19,885 nt of DNA from Arthrobacter methylotrophus (lineage in GTDB: Bacteria > Actinomycetota > Actinomycetes > Actinomycetales > Micrococcaceae), in the NCBI RefSeq assembly GCF_039539965.1, contig NZ_BAABED010000004.1, forward strand, positions 1 to 19,885, given 5' to 3'. The translations under genes were made by a program, and so were the position numbers. Within the stretch, counting starts at the first letter, position 1; each line of letters starts with the position of its first letter. Below, one piece after another: positions 15,660 to 19,885 of this stretch. The notes beneath the pieces are model-generated. The model did no database searches, had not been told where the DNA came from, and saw nothing but the letters and a program-made list of their open reading frames with translations.

Positions 15660-17144
15660 ATGCCTGGATCATCAACACCCGCGACCGACAGTCGCCGCTG
15701 GTTGACGCTGGTCGTCGTCGGCCTCGCCCAGCTGATGGTCGTCCTTGATGCGACCGTCGTGAACATCGCCCTGCCCTCCGCGCAGGCAGACCTCGGCTTC
15801 TCGGACGGTCAGCGCCAGCGGATCGTCACCGCCTACTCGCTCGCCTTCGGGAGCCTCCTGCTCCTCGGCGGTCGCCTCTCCGACCTCATGGGTCGCAAGC
15901 GCACCTTCGTCATCGGCCTCATCGGCTTCGCCATCGCTTCCGCACTCGGCGGTGCTGCTCCCTCGTTCGAGCTGCTCGTCGCCGCCCGCGCCCTTCAGGG
16001 CGTCTTCGGAGCGCTCCTCGCTCCGACCGCCCTCGCCGTCCTCACGACCACCTTCACCATCCCGAAGGAACGCGCCCGTGCCTTCGGCGTCTTCGGCGCG
16101 ATCGCCGGCGCCGGCGGAGCGGTCGGCCTCCTCCTCGGCGGAGTCCTCACCGAGGCCTTCGACTGGCGTTGGAACCTCTACATCAACGTGGCCATCGCGG
16201 CCGTTGCCCTCGTCGGCGCCTTCGTCTTTGTTCCGTCCATCGCGCGCACCGGCCCTCGTCCGAAGCTCGACATCCCCGGAACGCTGCTCGTCTCCGCGGG
16301 CCTCTTCGCCCTCGTGTACGGCTTCTCGCACGCCGAGACAGACGGCTGGGACTCGCCGCTCACATGGGGCATGCTCGCCGGCGCCGTCGTCTTCCTCGGG
16401 GCGTTCGTGTTCTGGCAGACCCGCGCCGGGCATCCGCTGCTCCCGCTGCACATCGTGCGCGACCGCAACCGCGGCGCCGCCTACCTGTCGGTCATGATCG
16501 CGGGTGCCGGAATGTTCGGCATCTTCCTCTTCGTCACCTACTACCTGCAGCTCACGCTCGGCTACTCGCCGATCCAGACCGGTCTCGCGTTCCTGCCGAT
16601 GATCGCGATGCTGGTGCTCGCGGCGCAGCTCGGCACGAACATCTTCGTGCCGCGCTTCGGACCGAAGCTGCTCGTGCCGATCGGCATGACGATCGCCGCC
16701 TCTGGTATGGTCTGGCTCACGTTCCTGGATGCGACGAGCACGTACGCGGGGCACGTCATGCCGCCGCTCATGCTCATCGGGTTCGCGATGGGCACGATCA
16801 TGCCAGCGTCGATGCAGACGGCCACGCTCGGTGTCGACCGGGAGTTCGCTGGCGTCGCGTCGGCGATGGTCAACACGAGCCAGCAGGTTGGCGGGTCGGT
16901 GGGCACCGCACTGCTCAACACGCTCGCAGCGACCGCAGCGACCGACTACCTCCTCGAGCACGGGCCGCAGGCGGCCGGGGACGCGATGATCGCCAGCTAC
17001 GCCGCGGCGTACTGGTGGGGTGCCGGCTTCTTCGCCGTCGGTGCCGTGGTGTCGGCACTGCTCTTCCGCCGCCGTAACCAGGGGCTCTCGCTCAGCCGCG
17101 AGATCCAGGAGGAGAACGCGGCAGAGCCTGTGCTCGCGCACTAG
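15660..17144 (+). CDS. MFS transporter, DHA2 (14-TM) family, intact
   Basis: Drug/proton antiporter of the EmrB/QacA type. TM1 holds LMVVLDATVVNIALPSA (the DHA2 D-x-T-V-V-N-x-A-L-P signature). Motif A is LLLGGRLSDLMGRKRTF, motif C is AIAGAGGAVGLLLGGVLTE, and the WRWNLYINVAIA segment and FVTYYLQLTLGYSPIQTG are typical. It is one of the few long genes here with no frame change, about 494 residues. I prefer ATG 15660 (MPGSSTPA); ATGs at 15648 and 15654 are in frame and would add four or two residues, and no start has a clear Shine-Dalgarno. Divergent from its probable TetR repressor. Unlike the other exporter in the window it is not close in sequence, so it is not a recent duplicate. Confidence 0.94.
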   Translation: MPGSSTPATDSRRWLTLVVVGLAQLMVVLDATVVNIALPSAQADLGFSDGQRQRIVTAYSLAFGSLLLLGGRLSDLMGRKRTFVIGLIGFAIASALGGAAPSFELLVAARALQGVFGALLAPTALAVLTTTFTIPKERARAFGVFGAIAGAGGAVGLLLGGVLTEAFDWRWNLYINVAIAAVALVGAFVFVPSIARTGPRPKLDIPGTLLVSAGLFALVYGFSHAETDGWDSPLTWGMLAGAVVFLGAFVFWQTRAGHPLLPLHIVRDRNRGAAYLSVMIAGAGMFGIFLFVTYYLQLTLGYSPIQTGLAFLPMIAMLVLAAQLGTNIFVPRFGPKLLVPIGMTIAASGMVWLTFLDATSTYAGHVMPPLMLIGFAMGTIMPASMQTATLGVDREFAGVASAMVNTSQQVGGSVGTALLNTLAATAATDYLLEHGPQAAGDAMIASYAAAYWWGAGFFAVGAVVSALLFRRRNQGLSLSREIQEENAAEPVLAH

Positions 17145-17192
17145 GAGTTTCGGCGCGGATGCGGTGCTTCGTGCACGTATCCGCTCCGCGCA

Positions 17193-17256
17193 GAGGGGCA
17201 CCCGCTGTGCTCTCGCCCTGCCATACGGCCGGGTGGGCCCGCGGCGGGTGCCTCTC
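17193..17256 (+). terminator. Long inverted repeat after exporter 2
   Basis: GAGGGGCACCCGC (17193-17205) and GCGGGTGCCTCTC (17244-17256) are complementary at 12 of 13 positions, with a 38-base loop that is itself GC-rich, then GTCTTT. An additional GCGGAT/ATCCGC pair lies just upstream (17159-17184). Termination of the exporter transcript is the simplest reading. Confidence 0.5.
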
Positions 17257-17280
17257 CGTCTTTGTGCTGAGATGCGCGCT

Positions 17281-17418
17281 CGTTGCGTGCGTATCCAGGC
17301 AGATATCGACGACGCCAGGCGAGCCGGTGCCCAGGGCACTCCGACGTTTGTGCTCGACGGGGAGGTGCTGCAGCTCCAGGAGGTCAGTGATCTCACGGAT
17401 GCGCTGGACAGTGCGTGA
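17281..17418 (+). pseudogene. C-terminal remnant of a DsbA-family thioredoxin-like protein
   Basis: The frame reads ADIDDARRAGAQGTPTFVLD and GEVLQLQEVSDLTDALDSA to a TGA at 17416-17418. The cis-Pro motif G-T-P-T-F-V-L-D-G is diagnostic of DsbA/FrnE-like oxidoreductases and normally sits near the C-terminus of a 200-plus-residue protein. No CxxC domain is present upstream in any frame; that space is filled by an inverted repeat. I infer a decayed or deleted gene. It converges on the DUF1905 gene with 15 bases between stops. Confidence 0.55.
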
Positions 17419-17433
17419 GCAGGTGAGTAGGGA

Positions 17434-17727
17434 CTAGAGGTCGACGAGACGCACCTTGCCGACAACCGGCGCATCCAGTTCGAGCCCCTCGGCATCGCGC
17501 ACGGCCTTCTTGATGGGCAGGATGTAGGCGTCGTCGCTCGGGAAGATCGAGGTGCGCCACGTGGAGCCGCCGATGGTCGCCTCGACGCGCACCGAGCCGA
17601 AGCCGTGCGTGTAGTTCTCGGTGGCCGCCGCGATCTTGTCGGACGCGTCCTCGCTGAGGCTCACGAACGTCCACAGCTCGCGCCGCTTCTCCCAGCGCCA
17701 CAGCGGATTCGAAAACGAGAACTCCAT
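17434..17727 (-). CDS. DUF1905 domain protein
   Basis: A 97-residue, apparently complete single-domain protein: MEFSFSNPLWRWEKRRELWT, FVSLSEDASDKI, GFGSVRVEATIGGSTWRTSI, ILPIKKAVRDAEGL and VVGKVRLVDL. These match DUF1905 (beta-barrel, about 90-100 residues) throughout. Biochemical function is unknown; the domain is often fused to an OmdA domain, but here it stands alone. ATG 17727 fits the family N-terminus; ATG 17745 would add six residues. No frame change. It probably has its own promoter or follows SulP by read-through, since the gap to the SulP stop is only 44 bases. Confidence 0.85.
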   Translation of the reverse strand: MEFSFSNPLWRWEKRRELWTFVSLSEDASDKIAAATENYTHGFGSVRVEATIGGSTWRTSIFPSDDAYILPIKKAVRDAEGLELDAPVVGKVRLVDL

Positions 17728-17771
17728 GCGTCTATGATCGCGCAACGAGCGGGTCGCAGCCAGCGCAGGAG

Positions 17772-19306
17772 CTAGTGCCCGCCGCCAGGCAGAACGTCGC
17801 GCATCCGCTGCAACCGGGTCTCGCTCTCGGCATTCAACCGATGACGTCGACGGATGCGCCCCTACCCTCGTACTTCTGGATCACGGCGTCGAGTGCCGCG
17901 ACCGTCGAGGCGTCCCAGACGTGCGCCGCACTCAGATCGATGACCACTCGGCTCGGGTCGGCAGCGTAGTCGAACTGCGCGTACAGGTCGTTGGACGAGG
18001 CGAAGAACAGCTGCCCCGTGACGGCGTAGGAGGCGACGGCGCCGTCGTCCGAGAGGCTGCGGCGCACCTCAACGACGTGCGCGACGCGGCGCGCGAAGAG
18101 CAGCACCGCGCACAGCACGCCCGCGCCGACGCCGATCGCGAGGTTGTGGGTGGCGACCGTCGCGACGACCGTGACAAGCATGACCGCCGTCTCGCTCAAC
18201 GGCATCCCGCGCAGCGTCGACGGTCGAATCGAATGCCAGTCGAACGTCGCCCAGCAGACGAAGATCATGACCGCCACCAGCGCCGCCATCGGGATGAGCG
18301 CGACGACGTCGCCGAGTAGTACGACGAGGAGCAGCAGGAAGACTCCGGCGAGGAACGTGGAGATGCGCGTGCGTGCCCCGGACGCCTTCACGTTGATCAT
18401 CGTCTGACCGAATCATCGCGCATCCGCCCATGCCGCCGAAGAACGCCGTGATGACGTTCGCCGCCCCCTGGCCCCACGCCTCGCGGGTCTTGCTGGAGCG
18501 CGTGTCGGTGATGTCGTCGACGAGCTTCGCCGTCATGAGCGACTCGAGCAGGCCGACAAACGCCATGGCGAGCGCAAACGGGAACACGAGCTGCAGCGTC
18601 TCGAAGGTGAGCGGCACATCCGGGATGAAGAACCCGGGGAGCGTGCTCGGCAGCTCGCCCTTGTCGCCCACCGTCGGGACGCTGATCGACGCGAGCACGG
18701 TGATGAGGTGTGAGCACGACGATCGCCACGAGCGGCGCCGGCACGACCGTCGTCAGTCGGGGAAGCCCGAACACGATGAGCAGAGCCAGACCGGTCAGCG
18801 GATACACGAGCCACGGCACCCCGAGCAGCTCAGGCACCTGCGCGAGGAACACGAGGATCGCGAGCGCATTCACGAAGCCAACCATCACCTGGCGCGGGAT
18901 GTACCGCATGAGCTTCGCCACCCCGAGTACGGCAAGCAGCACCTGCAGGACCCCGGCCAAGAGCACCGCGGCTATCAGGTAGTCGAGACCGTGCGAGGCC
19001 ATGAGCGGCGCGATCACGAGGGCGACGGCACCCGTGGCCGCGGAGATCATGGCCGGCCGGCCCCCCAGGATCGCGATCGAGACCGCCATCGTTGAACGAG
19101 GCAAAGAGGCCAACCCGCGGGTCGACACCCGCGATCACCGAGAACGCGATCGCCTCAGGGATGAGGGCCAGCGCCACGACCAGGCCGCCGAGCACCTCCA
19201 CCTTCAGGAGGCGAGGCGACCGAAGCGTGAACAGCACCGACTGCCGCTGCTCGGGCGAAATTGCCACGACAGCGGGCACCGGCGCGGATGCGGGAGAGGA
19301 AGGCAC
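17772..19306 (-). CDS. SulP-family inorganic anion transporter with STAS domain (frameshifted)
   Basis: Membrane carrier or channel for sulfate, bicarbonate or related anions. [20 protein letters not shown] is the opening SulP signature, with [21 protein letters not shown] and [42 protein letters not shown] follows and needs one base removed: the G at 18410. A C-terminal STAS domain contains [20 protein letters not shown]. The in-frame stop at 17834 is false: supplying one base near 17837 gives a natural ending [20 protein letters not shown] with stop at 17772-17774. Other shifts lie near 18710 and 19095. Start is GTG 19306; length about 510 residues. Substrate cannot be fixed from sequence. 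Confidence 0.92.
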
Positions 19307-19389
19307 TGCGGAGTCCAGTCTCGAGACGATGGTGGGGAGACGCCTGGGCCACCGCGCGCGAGCGCAGACGCGGGAATCCAGGGCGGTAG

Positions 19390-19424
19390 TTGTGGTCGCT
19401 CAAACGGCGAAATGACGACCACAA
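19390..19424. promoter_or_regulatory. 9-bp inverted repeat upstream of the SulP gene
   Basis: TTGTGGTCG (19390-19398) and CGACCACAA (19416-19424) are perfectly complementary across 17 bases. Lying about 85 bases before the SulP start on the minus strand, it could be an operator or a leader stem. No promoter hexamers around it are convincing. Confidence 0.4.
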
Positions 19425-19491
19425 GACCGCTGTGGACGCCAGGGCTGGGGCCTGGGCGGGGAGTCGTCAGCTAGCTCAGCACCGCCTCGAA

Positions 19492-19523
19492 GCGTCGGCG
19501 CGCGGAACGCCGCGCGCCGACGC
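19492..19523 (-). terminator. GC hairpin directly after purC
   Basis: Perfect 14-bp arms (19492-19505 and 19510-19523) with an AACG loop begin 12 bases after the purC stop. There is no T-run, consistent with actinobacterial intrinsic terminators that rely on a strong stem. Confidence 0.75.
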
Positions 19524-19535
19524 GCGGGAACGCAG

Positions 19536-19885
19536 CTAGGCGCCGACTCCGAGGCGCTCGAAGAGCTCCGCGTACCGCGCCTGCGTGCGCTCGATGACCT
19601 CGGCGGGAAGGACGGGCGGCTCGCCCTGCTTGTCCCAGTTCGCGGAGAGCAGTCGCGCACGATCTGCTTGTCGAACGACGACAGGCGCTGCTTCAGGGGA
19701 AGACTCGTGTCGGCGTACAGCTTCGCGTCCCAGTACCGCGAAGAGTCGCTCGTGAGCACCTCGTCGCCGATTCGTGATCTGGCCCGTGGATGCGTTGCGT
19801 CCGAACTCGAACTTCGTGTCCGCCAGGATCACGCCGCGTTCTTCCGCGATCGCCGAGGCCTCGCGGAAGACGCGCAGCGACAGGT
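19536..19885 (-). CDS. purC: SAICAR synthetase, C-terminal part (runs off the window, frameshifted)
   Basis: Phosphoribosylaminoimidazole-succinocarboxamide synthase joins aspartate to CAIR in purine synthesis. The visible part reads LSLRVFREASAIAEERG, VILADTKFEFGRNASTGQI, then in another frame LTSDSSRYWDAKLYADTSL and FDKQIVRD, then LSANWDKQGEPPVLPAEVIE and ERLGVGA. These are the conserved substrate-binding (ADTKFEFG) and C-terminal blocks. Shifts lie near 19770 and 19650. The 5' end is beyond base 19885. It is followed by a hairpin, so it is not obviously cotranscribed with the SulP gene. Confidence 0.92.
   Translation of the reverse strand, partial: LSLRVFREASAIAEERGVILADTKFEFGRNASTGQITNRRRGAHERLFAVLGREAVRRHESSPEAAPVVVRQADRARLLSANWDKQGEPPVLPAEVIERTQARYAELFERLGVGA

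Noticed and set aside
15672..17495. A 607-codon open frame on the minus strand opposite exporter 2
   Set aside because: It is a GC-driven shadow: Arg/Asp/Glu/Gly-rich with no domain, and the plus strand encodes an intact, clearly recognisable DHA2 transporter.
1..19885. Defence system, secretion system, prophage or biosynthetic cluster
   Set aside because: No nuclease, helicase, toxin-antitoxin, phage structural, or synthase domains are visible; the only mobile-element gene is one truncated transposase.

Overview
The window is GC-rich with strongly G/C-biased third codon positions. Its gene content and protein sequences fit an actinobacterium, most likely of the Microbacteriaceae; this placement is an inference from protein resemblance, not a measured phylogeny. 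I see no rRNA, tRNA, CRISPR array, prophage or plasmid replication gene.

Layout, left to right. A 19-codon tail of an unknown gene is followed by thrC (threonine synthase, +). Next comes a minus-strand block: a truncated YdeI/OmdA-family gene, a truncated otnC, otnK, and the C-terminal end of an Asp/Glu-racemase-like gene. This block abuts a 5'-truncated IS3-type transposase. A TetR/DHA2-exporter divergon follows, then pfkA (+) with a strong hairpin terminator. The minus-strand purS-purQ-DUF3817 operon faces pfkA. Three plus-strand membrane-protein genes follow: an AI-2E-family transporter, an unrecognised six-helix protein and CorA. A transaldolase-family gene has a long leader, and a second TetR/DHA2 divergon comes next. 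After it lie a DsbA-like C-terminal remnant, a DUF1905 gene (-), a SulP transporter (-) and the C-terminal part of purC (-), which runs off the right edge.

How they work together. Most of the window is housekeeping metabolism: threonine, purines, upper glycolysis and sugar-phosphate interconversion. It also holds inorganic ion transport and two self-contained repressor/exporter modules. The otnK-otnC-racemase block matches the known catabolic route for four-carbon acyclic sugar acids, but here it is incomplete at both ends.

Data quality dominates interpretation. Nearly every long gene is split over two or three reading frames by single-base shifts (roughly 35-40 by eye). Several can be pinned to one extra or missing base inside a universally conserved motif. 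I read these as sequence or assembly errors rather than biology, and each affected gene is listed as one feature spanning its frames. I found no convincing new multi-gene system. The most interesting leads are regulatory: a leaderless exporter promoter packed with two operator-like palindromes, and a leaderless micro-ORF plus structured leader before the transaldolase-family gene. A third lead is the doubly truncated sugar-acid block.
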